A stretch of DNA of 64,000 nt from Aliishimia sp965656085. Lineage in GTDB: Bacteria; Pseudomonadota; Alphaproteobacteria; Rhodobacterales; Rhodobacteraceae. The notes beneath the pieces were generated by a model. The model did no database searches. It had not been told where the DNA came from and saw only the letters and a program-made list of their open reading frames with translations. This document shows positions 1-6,874 of the stretch, piece by piece. The DNA lies in the NCBI GenBank assembly GCA_965656085.1, contig CBFHJA010000003.1, forward strand, positions 1-64,000, in the 5' to 3' direction. A program made the translations under genes and the position numbers. Each line of letters opens with the position of its first letter. Position 1 is the stretch's first letter.

Positions 1-330
1 GTGCCGATCGGCGCGCCAGGCCCGGGCGAAGGCCGCAACGCGCCCGTAGGACCCGTCATAGCCCAGCTTCACGAGATCGGCGTGCATCTGCTTCAAAGTG
101 CGGCGTCCCTTGCGCGACTTCCCCGTTTGCGCCAGCAGCCAGGCTGACAGCCGGTCCGCATAAGGGTCCAGCTTGCTCGGCCGAGGCGGTGCCTTGAACT
201 TCGGCTCGACCACGCCCTCGCGCAGGTACTTCCTGATGGTGTTGCGAGACAGGCCCGTCCGCCGGGCTATCTCGCGAATTGGCATTTTGTCACGCAATGC
301 CCAGCGTCGGATAACACTCAAAAATCCCAT
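1..330 (-). CDS. istA: IS21-family transposase IstA, N-terminal part (partial)
   Basis: The first 110 codons of a DDE transposase are visible; the gene continues past the left window edge in an open frame. The ATG is at 330-328. The N-terminus carries a helix-turn-helix that binds the IS ends (IREIARRTGLSRNTIRKYLR, about residues 18-37), followed by a segment rich in basic residues (KSRKGRRTLKQM) typical of IstA. The DDE catalytic core is not in the window. No frameshift is seen in the visible part. The family assignment rests on the HTH, the segment after it and the adjoining terminal repeats. Confidence 0.85.
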   Translation of the reverse strand, partial: MGFLSVIRRWALRDKMPIREIARRTGLSRNTIRKYLREGVVEPKFKAPPRPSKLDPYADRLSAWLLAQTGKSRKGRRTLKQMHADLVKLGYDGSYGRVAAFARAWRADRH

Positions 331-383
331 GTCGATCACTCCATATCTCCCTGACCGAATCCGTCAGGGCAACGTGTTCACAT

Positions 384-436
384 GGGTCAATTCTCAGTGA
401 AAATTTGGGGGTCTACCGGGTCACTTCTCAGCGGAA
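384..436. repeat. IS21 terminal direct repeats
   Basis: Two related 19-bp units lie at 384-402 and 418-436, 34 bp apart. Read on the minus strand they are TTTCACTGAGAATTGACCC and TTCCGCTGAGAAGTGACCC. Multiple short repeats like these near the ends are the expected transposase binding sites of IS21-family elements. Confidence 0.75.
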
Positions 437-445
437 ATCAACAGA

Positions 446-565
446 CCGGTTTCCCGCGTCTGCTCCGAGGAGGTGCCGATACCCTATCCGTCGCATCTCG
501 AACAGGCTGCGATTCCGCAGGTGAAAAAGATCGTCGCCGCCGCCCGCGCGCAGATGGGGCGCTGA
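446..565 (+). pseudogene. 2-oxoacid dehydrogenase E1 component beta subunit, 3' fragment cut by IS21
   Basis: The reading frame from 446 to the TGA at 563-565 encodes 39 residues, PVSRVCSEEVPIPYPSHLEQ followed by AAIPQVKKIV and a short basic tail. This matches the C-terminus of transketolase-like E1-beta subunits. The rest of the gene is replaced on the left by the IS21 end at 443, so the gene is either split (its remainder lying beyond the IS, outside the window) or truncated. Its stop is one base from the ATG of the E2 gene, which fits an E1-E2-ACP operon. The insertion may silence the downstream genes or may supply a new promoter. Confidence 0.75.
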
Positions 566-566
566 C

Positions 567-1766
567 ATGGGTGTGTTCGTCATGCCGTCGCTTGGTGCGG
601 ACATGGAAGCCGGGACGCTGGTCGAATGGCTGGTGCAGCCCGGAGATGAGGTCCATCGTGGCGACGCGGCCGCTGTCGTTGAGACCCAGAAGGGCGCGAT
701 CGAGATCGAGAGCTTTCAAGACGGCACGGTGAGGGAACTTTTGGCAGAGCTCGGTTGCGAGCTGCCTGTGGGCGCACCGCTCGCCGTTGTTCTGGCTGAG
801 GGAGAGGCCCCGCCCGCGACACGAATGGTGCCAGAGCCCGCGCAAGCATCACAGACCGCTCCGGACACGGATGCAGCAGAGCGGTCCACACTGGCCCCCG
901 CTCGAGAGCAAGCCCCGCTGCCGGACCTGAAGTCCACTGAAGCCTTGGGCACACAGCGCGCCTCACCCGCCGCGCGACAATTGGCCAAAACGCTGGGCGT
1001 CGACCTGTCCACCCTAAAGGGAACCGAACCTGGCGGGGCAATTCTGATTGCCGATGTGGAGCACGCGGGCCCGGGCACAGGCGAGACCAAACTGTCGCCT
1101 ATGGAGGAGATGCGCAAGGCCATTGCCGGCGCCATGACGCGCGCCAAACGCACGATCCCGCACTTCTATCTTTCAGAAACCATCGATGTTGATCCCGCCA
1201 TGGCTTTCCTCGAAACCAGAAACGCAGGGCTGCCGCCGGATGAACGCATCCTGCTTGGGGCGCTTTTTGTCCGTGCCGCGACACTGGCCGCCACCAAGAT
1301 GCAGGTGCTCAACGGCCACTACCTCGAGGATCGGGGCTTTGTTCCATCGGACGTGGTGAACCCCGGCATCGCCATCGCACTTCGCGGCGGTGGACTTGTT
1401 GCACCCGCCCTGATGGATGCCGGGTCCATGACACTGCCGGAAACCATGGCCGGTATGCGCGACCTTGTCAGCCGTGCCCGCGCCGGACGGCTGCACGCCT
1501 CAGAGATGACGCAAGGCACGATCACCATCTCGAGCCTTGGCGAGACCGGAGCGGAGGCGATGACTGGCGTCATCTTTCCGCCACAGGTCGCGCTCATCGG
1601 CATCGGCGCACCGCATCTGCGACCTTGGGTGGTGGATGACGCCGTGGTGCCCCGCCATGTTGTGACACTTACGATATCTGCCGATCACCGCGTCAGCGAC
1701 GGCCGTCAAGTCGCCCGTTTCATCGCAGCATTCGAAACCCTCGTGCAAAGACCGGAGACTCTATGA
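567..1766 (+). CDS. 2-oxoacid dehydrogenase complex E2 (dihydrolipoamide acyltransferase)
   Basis: A 399-residue acyltransferase core subunit that would move an acyl group from E1 to CoA through a lipoyl arm. Domains in order: a lipoyl domain (residues 1-77) with lipoyl-lysine K42 in ETQKGAIEIE, where many E2s have ETDKA; an Ala/Pro-rich linker; a peripheral-subunit-binding domain (about 131-166, RASPAARQLAKTLGVDLSTL); and a catalytic domain (about 178-397) ending with the active-site motif DHRVSDG (H374, D378). The gene starts one base after the E1-beta fragment and its stop overlaps the ACP start (ATGA). The substrate cannot be read from sequence; the ACP partner suggests it is not the housekeeping pyruvate dehydrogenase. 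Confidence 0.9.
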   Translation: MGVFVMPSLGADMEAGTLVEWLVQPGDEVHRGDAAAVVETQKGAIEIESFQDGTVRELLAELGCELPVGAPLAVVLAEGEAPPATRMVPEPAQASQTAPDTDAAERSTLAPAREQAPLPDLKSTEALGTQRASPAARQLAKTLGVDLSTLKGTEPGGAILIADVEHAGPGTGETKLSPMEEMRKAIAGAMTRAKRTIPHFYLSETIDVDPAMAFLETRNAGLPPDERILLGALFVRAATLAATKMQVLNGHYLEDRGFVPSDVVNPGIAIALRGGGLVAPALMDAGSMTLPETMAGMRDLVSRARAGRLHASEMTQGTITISSLGETGAEAMTGVIFPPQVALIGIGAPHLRPWVVDDAVVPRHVVTLTISADHRVSDGRQVARFIAAFETLVQRPETL

Positions 1767-2008
1767 ACGCAACAGACTATCGCACGGTTTTCCTTGAAGA
1801 ACTTTTCCGCATCGCCCCCGACATCGATCCCGAAACGGTCGGCAATGACGATCATATTCAAGAAGATCTGGAACTGGACTCAATGGATATCCTGAATCTT
1901 GTCGCCGCTTTGCATGAGAGACTCGGAATCGATATTCCCGAAATGGACTATCCCGAAATATCGACACCCCGCCTTGCGGCGAGCTATCTTGCGAGATGCG
2001 AGAATTGA
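1763..2008 (+). CDS. Acyl carrier protein paired with E2
   Basis: An 81-residue acidic carrier protein. The phosphopantetheine attachment serine is S40 in LELDSMDILN, and the surrounding helices match the PP-binding family, though it is clearly not the fatty-acid AcpP type (no canonical GADSLD). The ATG overlaps the E2 stop by four bases, implying translational coupling. An ACP encoded directly after an E2 suggests that the acyl group formed by the dehydrogenase complex can be passed to a 4'-phosphopantetheine carrier instead of, or as well as, CoA. This is inferred from gene order. Confidence 0.85.
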   Translation: MNATDYRTVFLEELFRIAPDIDPETVGNDDHIQEDLELDSMDILNLVAALHERLGIDIPEMDYPEISTPRLAASYLARCEN

Positions 2009-2284
2009 CGCCAAGGACTGCAACCGTTCAGCCAAACCGAACTACGCGCGACGCCAGGCAATGCGCGGACACCGTGACGCTTCCGGAACATCATCGGCAG
2101 ATCGCTCGTGCCGGTCTTGGATTTGCCGGCGATCGTCTGGTCCGATGGTGGAGCGCAGGACCACAGCACTAGGACAACACCCCGAGATGAAGAAAACACC
2201 TCAGCCCCCTCTGGTATTGGGATTTCAGACAAGATGTCTTGCGGTCCGAATGAGCGGCTCCTTTACGCGTGGCAAAAACAGGCT
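2009..2284. other. Unassigned spacer between ACP and IS3 remnant
   Basis: No convincing gene, RNA or terminator is visible. Open frames here on both strands lack recognisable motifs. Given the IS3 truncation at about 2285, part of this stretch is probably debris of a further mobile element or of the original operon. Confidence 0.4.
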
Positions 2285-2717
2285 GAAGTCGTCCAAAACG
2301 TTCAGCAGGCGGAATTGCCGTCCATCCCCGAGCCTGTCGGCCATGAAGTCCATGGACCAGACCTTATTCGGGGCTTCTGGCACGGCCAGTTCGTCCGGCT
2401 TTTCCCGCTTCAAACGCTTGCGCGGTTTGATCCTGAGGTTCAGCTCCAGTTCACGGTAGATCCTGTAGACGCGCTTGTGGTTCCAGCCATGGCCTTGGAC
2501 ATTGCGCAGGTACACAAAGCACAGGCCGAAGCCCCAGGTCTTCTTCGCCATCGTCAGACCGGGCAGCAGATCGGCGATCTGCTCGTTCTCATCGTCCGGC
2601 TTGGGGCTGTACCGATAGCTCGCTCACTGACGTCGAACGCCCGGCACGCCAGCGCAATGCTGACGCACTTCATCGCCACCGCTTTCACGGCCAACTCCAG
2701 GCGTTGAGCTGGCCGGA
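2285..2717 (-). pseudogene. IS3 transposase OrfB, frameshifted and truncated
   Basis: The fragment starts with IRPAQRLELAVKAVAMKC and SIALACRAFDVSER in one frame and continues in another as YRYSPKPDDENEQIADLLPG, AKKTWGFGLCF, HKRVYRIYRELELNLRIKPR and WSMDFMADRLGDGRQFRLLN. A one-base loss near 2620 therefore breaks the frame. Only the first catalytic Asp (WSMDF) is present; homology ends at LNVLDDF, before the second Asp and the Glu. It cannot encode an active transposase. Confidence 0.8.
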
Positions 2718-2984
2718 TCATTTTTTTCCGAGCGCCTCCTTCAGGAGGTCATTCTGCATGCTGACGTCGGCATACATGCGCTTCAGGCGGCGGTGCTCTT
2801 CAGCNNNNNNNNNNTTCATCTCGCTCATGAGGCTGGCGTCCATGCCCCCGTACTTTGCCCGCCACTTGTACAGCGTCGCGCTGCTCATGCCGTGTTCGCG
2901 GCACAGTTCAGCAGCAGGCACACCCCCCTCCATCTGCCGCAGCACGCCCATGATCTGGGCCCCGGTAAAACGTGTCTTCTTCAT
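2718..2984 (-). CDS. IS3-family transposase OrfA
   Basis: A helix-turn-helix DNA-binding protein of about 88 residues (KKTRFTGAQIMGVLRQMEGG, then ELCREHGMSSATLYKWRAKY) with a C-terminal leucine-zipper segment ending NDLLKEALGKK. The ATG at 2984 was chosen because GAGGAG lies six bases upstream. The last codons are read from a run of seven A on the minus strand immediately before TGA, the usual slippery site for the -1 frameshift that makes the OrfAB fusion. Ten Ns at 2805-2814 hide about four codons, but the frame continues correctly across them. Confidence 0.8.
   Translation of the reverse strand: MKKTRFTGAQIMGVLRQMEGGVPAAELCREHGMSSATLYKWRAKYGGMDASLMSEMXXXXAEEHRRLKRMYADVSMQNDLLKEALGKK
2805..2814. 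other. Assembly gap of 10 N inside IS3 orfA
   Basis: Ten undetermined bases interrupt the zipper-coding region of orfA. Because the protein continues in frame on both sides with the spacing expected for the family, the true gap is probably about this size or differs by a multiple of three. A misjoin between two copies of a repeated IS cannot be excluded. Confidence 0.95.
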
Positions 2985-3059
2985 CGGAATCTCCTCAGTC
3001 ATCCTGCCGAGAAAATTCTACTTCCGCATCCCCTTAAGATCGGGGAGGATTACCCCCCA

Positions 3060-3096
3060 GCTCTACGGCAAGCCCGCGTGCATTGTCAGCGACAAC
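3060..3096 (+). pseudogene. IS3 OrfB remnant (plus strand), piece left of the IS110 insertion
   Basis: From 3064 the plus strand encodes YGKPACIVSDN, the segment around the second catalytic Asp of IS3-family OrfB. The next expected residues (GSEFTSRAIL) are found at 4727, on the other side of the IS110 element. The upstream part of this copy is missing because the minus-strand IS3 abuts it at 3059/3060. Confidence 0.75.
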
Positions 3097-3141
3097 GTCC
3101 TATGCGCGGAATGATTGGCTGATTTGGCATCAGGTCATTGT

Positions 3142-3163
3142 CATGCTGGAGCGCTCCAGCATG
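3142..3163. repeat. Perfect 22-bp palindrome in the IS110 noncoding end
   Basis: Two arms CATGCTGGAGC and GCTCCAGCATG abut with no spacer, giving a perfect 22-bp inverted repeat about 45 bp inside the left boundary of the IS110 element. It could be a transposase or recombination recognition site, or a stem of a structured RNA from this end. Confidence 0.85.
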
Positions 3164-3356
3164 TTTGAATGTGTGTCAGTTCGGCGTTTTGGTCAACGAC
3201 ATGTCTCTCCCATAACAAACACAGAGTACGCTTTTGCGGCTCTCACCGTCCTTAAGACGAGATCTTCGGGTCGTTGAGCAGAAGGCCTGAACATTATCTA
3301 CGAGGTCGAGTGCTCGCCTCTACGGCCCTTACAGAGAAAGGTCCTTCTGCTGTCGA

Positions 3357-4589
3357 TCATCCCTCAAAGAAGGGACGATAGGGTTCGCCGCGGTTGATTA
3401 TCCCGTGTACGGTGCGGGCCATTTTGGCGGCGATTGCGGTATACGCCTTGCGGCGCAAATGGGTGTTTTGCCGATCTTTGGCGATGTAACGCTCGAACTT
3501 GTCACGGAAGCTGTTGGTCCTTTGCATGATGGCGACCTGACCAGCCATCCAGAGAGTGCGCCGTAGTCTGGCATTGCCGTATTTTGACAGTTTTGTTTGG
3601 CCGCGGAACGTACCGGACTGGATGGTCGCGAGGTCCATCCCGCAGAACTTCAGAAACTGGCGATGATGCTGAAAGCGGCGCAGATCGCCAGCCTCGGCCA
3701 GGATGGTCAGCGCATTGATCGGCCCGATCCCCGGGATAGATGTCAGAAGCTGATAGTCGTTGTTGGTCTTGAGCAGTTCGACAGCACGATCCTCAATCTG
3801 ATTGCGTTGGGCAATCAGACTGCGCCCTTCACCCAAGACCAGACGAAACATCCTGGCAGCGTCGGAGTCCTGTGCAATTGGCAGGCCCACAGAGGATTTG
3901 GCAGTCTGATAAATATCTGTAAGCAAACGTTCTTTTAAGACTTTGCGGCCGACCACCTCCCATGCATCAGCAATGAATGCCTCTTGCTCCATGGCAGAGA
4001 TAAAATGCGGTGAAGGATAACGTTCGAGAAAGGCAAAGAACCAGTCACTGCGGGAGCTGCGATGGAAGCGTTCTGCCTCGGGCCAATACAAGGGCAGATA
4101 TTGGGTCAGGACCCGATGCCAAAGTTCGGTCTTCGAGCGCGAGACAATGTCGTGCGTCTTGGATAGTTCTTGAAGGTCATTCGTGCCGCAGAGCATGGGG
4201 TCATGGTAGAATTGCTCATTCCCGATCTGCATCATGTGCAGGATGACCTGCGCATCCTTCGGGTCGTTTTTGTCCCAACTGTTGTTCAAGGCTTCCCGGG
4301 TTCGGGCCAGGGCAACCGAAGACACCAACTTCACGTCGAAGCCAGCGACCCCAAGGCGGTAGGCCAGCGCACGATGGTAATTGCCTGTGGCTTCAAACGC
4401 CACGCGCACAGGACGGCCGTAATCCGCGAGTGTGGCCATCAATCTGTTGAAGTCGGCGAGCTGGTTCAACACCGTCAGACGGCGGCGGCGCTTCTTACCC
4501 GGAACAGCGATCAAAACTTCATGGCGGGCTTTTGCGATATCAATCGCCACCAAAATAGGCTCGCCCTGTGCAATAACGGTATCGGTCAT
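3357..4589 (-). CDS. IS110-family DEDD transposase
   Basis: A 410-residue transposase of the RuvC-like DEDD type. The catalytic acidic residues are visible: D17 (VAIDIAK), E66 (FEATGNY), and D109 and D112 (KNDPKDAQV). The C-terminal Tnp_20 domain has an HhH-like SIPGIGPINALTILAEAG and the expected catalytic serine S325 in IQSGTFRGQTKLSKYGNARL. The ATG at 4589 is preferred because GGGAG lies upstream; an in-frame ATG at 4688 would add 33 residues outside the family pattern. No frameshift or stop is seen, so the element may be active. Family members are guided by a structured RNA from a noncoding end. Confidence 0.88.
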   Translation of the reverse strand: MTDTVIAQGEPILVAIDIAKARHEVLIAVPGKKRRRRLTVLNQLADFNRLMATLADYGRPVRVAFEATGNYHRALAYRLGVAGFDVKLVSSVALARTREALNNSWDKNDPKDAQVILHMMQIGNEQFYHDPMLCGTNDLQELSKTHDIVSRSKTELWHRVLTQYLPLYWPEAERFHRSSRSDWFFAFLERYPSPHFISAMEQEAFIADAWEVVGRKVLKERLLTDIYQTAKSSVGLPIAQDSDAARMFRLVLGEGRSLIAQRNQIEDRAVELLKTNNDYQLLTSIPGIGPINALTILAEAGDLRRFQHHRQFLKFCGMDLATIQSGTFRGQTKLSKYGNARLRRTLWMAGQVAIMQRTNSFRDKFERYIAKDRQNTHLRRKAYTAIAAKMARTVHGIINRGEPYRPFFEG

Positions 4590-4723
4590 AGTCGGTCTCC
4601 CTTGCGGTGTGGTTTGTGCAAAACCACCGTAGGGACCTGAGACCCGGCTATGATCACCTGCTGCGCTATTTGGGGGCTGCGCAGGCAATCATAGCCTTTA
4701 AACCAGCACCATTCCGAAGGTGC

Positions 4724-4999
4724 TACGGCTCAGAGTTCACCAGTCGGGCGATCCTGAAATGGGCCGATGAGAACGAGGTGCCGTGGCACTACATCGACCC
4801 GGATAGGCCGCAGCAAAATGCCTATGTCGAGCGCTACAACCGGACGGTCCGGCACGAATGGCTGGCCCTCTACATCTTTGAAAGCATTGAGGAGGTGCAG
4901 CAGATTGCCACCGAGTGGCTATGGTCCTACAACCACGAGCGCCCGAACATGGGCAACGGTGGCATGACACCCGCCCAGAAACTGAAGATGGCCGCGTAA
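4724..4999 (+). pseudogene. IS3 OrfB remnant (plus strand), C-terminal piece
   Basis: After the IS110 element the frame resumes with GSEFTSRAILKWADENEVPW and HYIDPDRPQQNAYVERYN, containing the catalytic Glu of the DDE triad, and ends MTPAQKLKMAA with TAA at 4997-4999. The sequence to about 5040 (GGGGGGATTACC) resembles the IS3 end at 3059 and is probably the terminal repeat of this copy. With the 3060-3096 piece it represents one OrfB split by IS110. Confidence 0.8.
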
Positions 5000-5249
5000 A
5001 TTCTACGACCAACCCCCCCGTAAAAATGGGGGGATTACCGTCCAAGTGTTTGATCCTACGTTTCGATGGTGTGATCCTGTCATTGGAATGGAAGGATGCG
5101 CTACGGGACATATTCGTCACGGCAGCGCCAAGCACCGTTAACCGACAGACTCTCTTTCTTGGAAAAGAGGCCGAAAGGCGGCGGATTCCATCCGAACTCC
5201 AAGACAGCGATCCACTGCCCGGAAATCGTATTGCGGAGAAATGTGATGA

Positions 5250-5731
5250 GAGGGACAATCTGCACATGCGGCGCTGAGCAAGAAGTTGGGGATCCATCTC
5301 AAGACGTCGGCCAAATGGCGGAAGCCAATCTGTTGAGGATCAGAAGACCGGGCAGCGGGCGCCGCGCTCTGCCTCTCAGCAAAGTCAAGGACGCCATGGT
5401 CGTCGCGGTCCGGCGGCACAGATTGCTGGCACTGGATGACTGTCTCTGTGCGTTGCAGCCGTCAATCCCACGTCAACATTGCGGTGGTCAGGACCGAAGA
5501 GGAAAGTTATGTCTCTTTGTGGCCGTCGACCGGACCAGCAAGTTTGCACTGGCCCAATTTGTTGGGGGAGACCAATCGCAAAACCGTATGGAAGGTCCTC
5601 GCGTTCTTGCTCGACGCCTCAAGACATTCGGCTGTCTGACCCCGTACGCGTATATCTGCAAAAAGCGGACTTCAGAACCGGATCGATACATCGTTGACCT
5701 GATTCACCGGAACCCGGGAGTGAGCACCTGA
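5250..5731 (+). pseudogene. IS481-type transposase remnant, frameshifted and internally deleted
   Basis: Fragments of an integrase-core transposase occur in order but in different frames: LSKKLGIHLKTSAKWRK (from 5274), AMVVAVRRHRLLALDDCLCA and LQPSIPR (about 5395-5475), HVNIAVVRTEE (about 5470-5505), GKLCLFVAVDRTSKFALAQF (about 5505-5565) and RRLKTFGCLTPYAYICK with SEPDRYIVDLIHRNPGVST, ending at TGA 5729-5731. The stretch between the first DDE Asp and the C-terminus is largely missing, so this is a collapsed relic. Confidence 0.75.
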
Positions 5732-5801
5732 TTTCGGATTAGATCGAAATACTTTAAAAATCATCAAAATGGCCTTGTGTAGCGTTGGCTCCCCTATGAT
5801 T

Positions 5802-6872
5802 TTACTTGCTATTGTTATCTTTACGACCCAATAGAATTTCAACATGTTCTTTGTGAGCATCTCGATCAACGATTAGACTATTTATCGTGTCTACGAGTTG
5901 CTGAATGCGCGCTTCGTCGACTTCTGATATTCTGTGCAATAGGAGATCCACATGTTTTTTGTGTGAATCCCGGTCCGCAATCAACATCTCAATAGTGTCC
6001 CTCAGCGCACCAATCTGCTGCTCATTTTCGGTCCAAACAGGTTTGTTGTCGTCTGGGCATTGAGTAGATTGTTGGTCCCAACGCGGGAACGCTTGCGAAA
6101 AGCTATCGATATAACTTTCGTGAATGAACCAGTCGTCAAATTTTGTAATCTTGTTTAACACCCGTATGTATCCATTTTTTTTGAGAAGTTCAAGGATGTC
6201 CGCGCGCGCGCCAACATAGTTGTGCTCGCAGCAGATCACATTGAAACGAAAGGCCTCAAAGTCAAAGGTGCGCAAGATGTCAAATTCGCTGCCTTCCGTG
6301 TCAAGCGACATAAACTCGATTTCACGCGGTGCACCGTACAAAGCGAGTAAGTCGGTCAGGCTGATGCTTTCAACTGCGTAATCCTTGCCGGTTTCTCGCG
6401 TGGACTTGTGCAAGTCTCCCGCTGCATAGTTCACCAGCGTTGATAGTCCCTGATCCTCGGATACCTCCCGAAAAAGAAAGTCTACTCCGCTTTCGGAATG
6501 CACACATCGGGTATCTATAATTGCATCCCGGTTTTTGAACAATGCATCATGCCAATACGTAGCAGGTTCCGCGAGAATACCGGACCACTCGAACGACTTT
6601 TCCAAAAGGTTTGTATTGCTCAAGTAGATCCCGTCGGTCGCGCCGATTTCCACAAAAAAACCGCCCCTCTTGAAACCATTGGCCGCCGCTGCAAAAATGT
6701 CTTGGCGCAGTTGTCCGTGTGACAGCCCTACCAAGCCTGCAGCATGGACAGCCACCTCATCTGACATTTCGCGAAATAAAACCACATCGTCGAAACTGTG
6801 AAACTGCGAATTAGTATTAAGCACTGACAGTACTGTTCTTAGGTCTGACGGTCTGTCCAATGCGTCGCTCAA
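5802..6872 (-). CDS. FkbM-family methyltransferase with C-terminal repeated coiled tail
   Basis: A 356-residue SAM-dependent methyltransferase, probably an O-methyltransferase of a glycan or sugar intermediate. The FkbM domain (about residues 60-245) has motif I FVEIGATDGIYLSN and the later FMSLDTEGSEFDIL. The C-terminus has two copies of a roughly 26-residue helical unit (about 289-314 and 325-350; compare MLIADRDSHKKHVDLLL with SLIVDRDAHKEHVEILL), a likely coiled coil. The first codon is TTG at 6872, two bases after the preceding stop; an in-frame ATG at 6767 is an alternative, so the N-terminus is uncertain. Last gene of the heptose operon. Confidence 0.8.
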   Translation of the reverse strand: MSDALDRPSDLRTVLSVLNTNSQFHSFDDVVLFREMSDEVAVHAAGLVGLSHGQLRQDIFAAAANGFKRGGFFVEIGATDGIYLSNTNLLEKSFEWSGILAEPATYWHDALFKNRDAIIDTRCVHSESGVDFLFREVSEDQGLSTLVNYAAGDLHKSTRETGKDYAVESISLTDLLALYGAPREIEFMSLDTEGSEFDILRTFDFEAFRFNVICCEHNYVGARADILELLKKNGYIRVLNKITKFDDWFIHESYIDSFSQAFPRWDQQSTQCPDDNKPVWTENEQQIGALRDTIEMLIADRDSHKKHVDLLLHRISEVDEARIQQLVDTINSLIVDRDAHKEHVEILLGRKDNNSK

Positions 6873-6874
6873 AA

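Larger units (their letters stand above)
1..443 (-). mobile_element. IS21-family insertion sequence, left part outside window
   Basis: This is the istA-proximal end of an IS21-family element. It contains the start of istA and a terminal region with two related 19-bp direct repeats, as is usual for IS21-family ends. The outer end, read on the minus strand, begins TGTTGATTTCCGCTGAGAAG at position 443. To the right, the sequence changes abruptly to the 3' end of an E1-beta gene, so the element interrupts that gene. The rest of the element, including istB, lies left of the window. Confidence 0.85.
2285..3059 (-). mobile_element. IS3-family element, minus strand, truncated at its 3' end
   Basis: The orfA side is complete: the element ends at about 3059 with a terminal sequence that reads TGGGGGGTAATCCTCCCC on the minus strand. 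OrfB homology stops abruptly near 2285 in the middle of the catalytic domain, so the distal half and the other inverted repeat are missing. The element abuts a second, oppositely oriented IS3 remnant at 3060. A 10-N run lies inside orfA. Confidence 0.8.
3097..4726 (-). mobile_element. IS110/IS1111-type insertion sequence, apparently complete
   Basis: About 1.63 kb lies precisely between two halves of a plus-strand IS3 orfB (SDN at 3096 and GSEFTS from 4727), which defines the insertion boundaries to within a few bases. It contains one transposase gene (minus strand), a noncoding stretch of about 260 bp after its stop and about 137 bp before its start. No long terminal inverted repeats are seen, consistent with the IS110 family. 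Confidence 0.8.
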
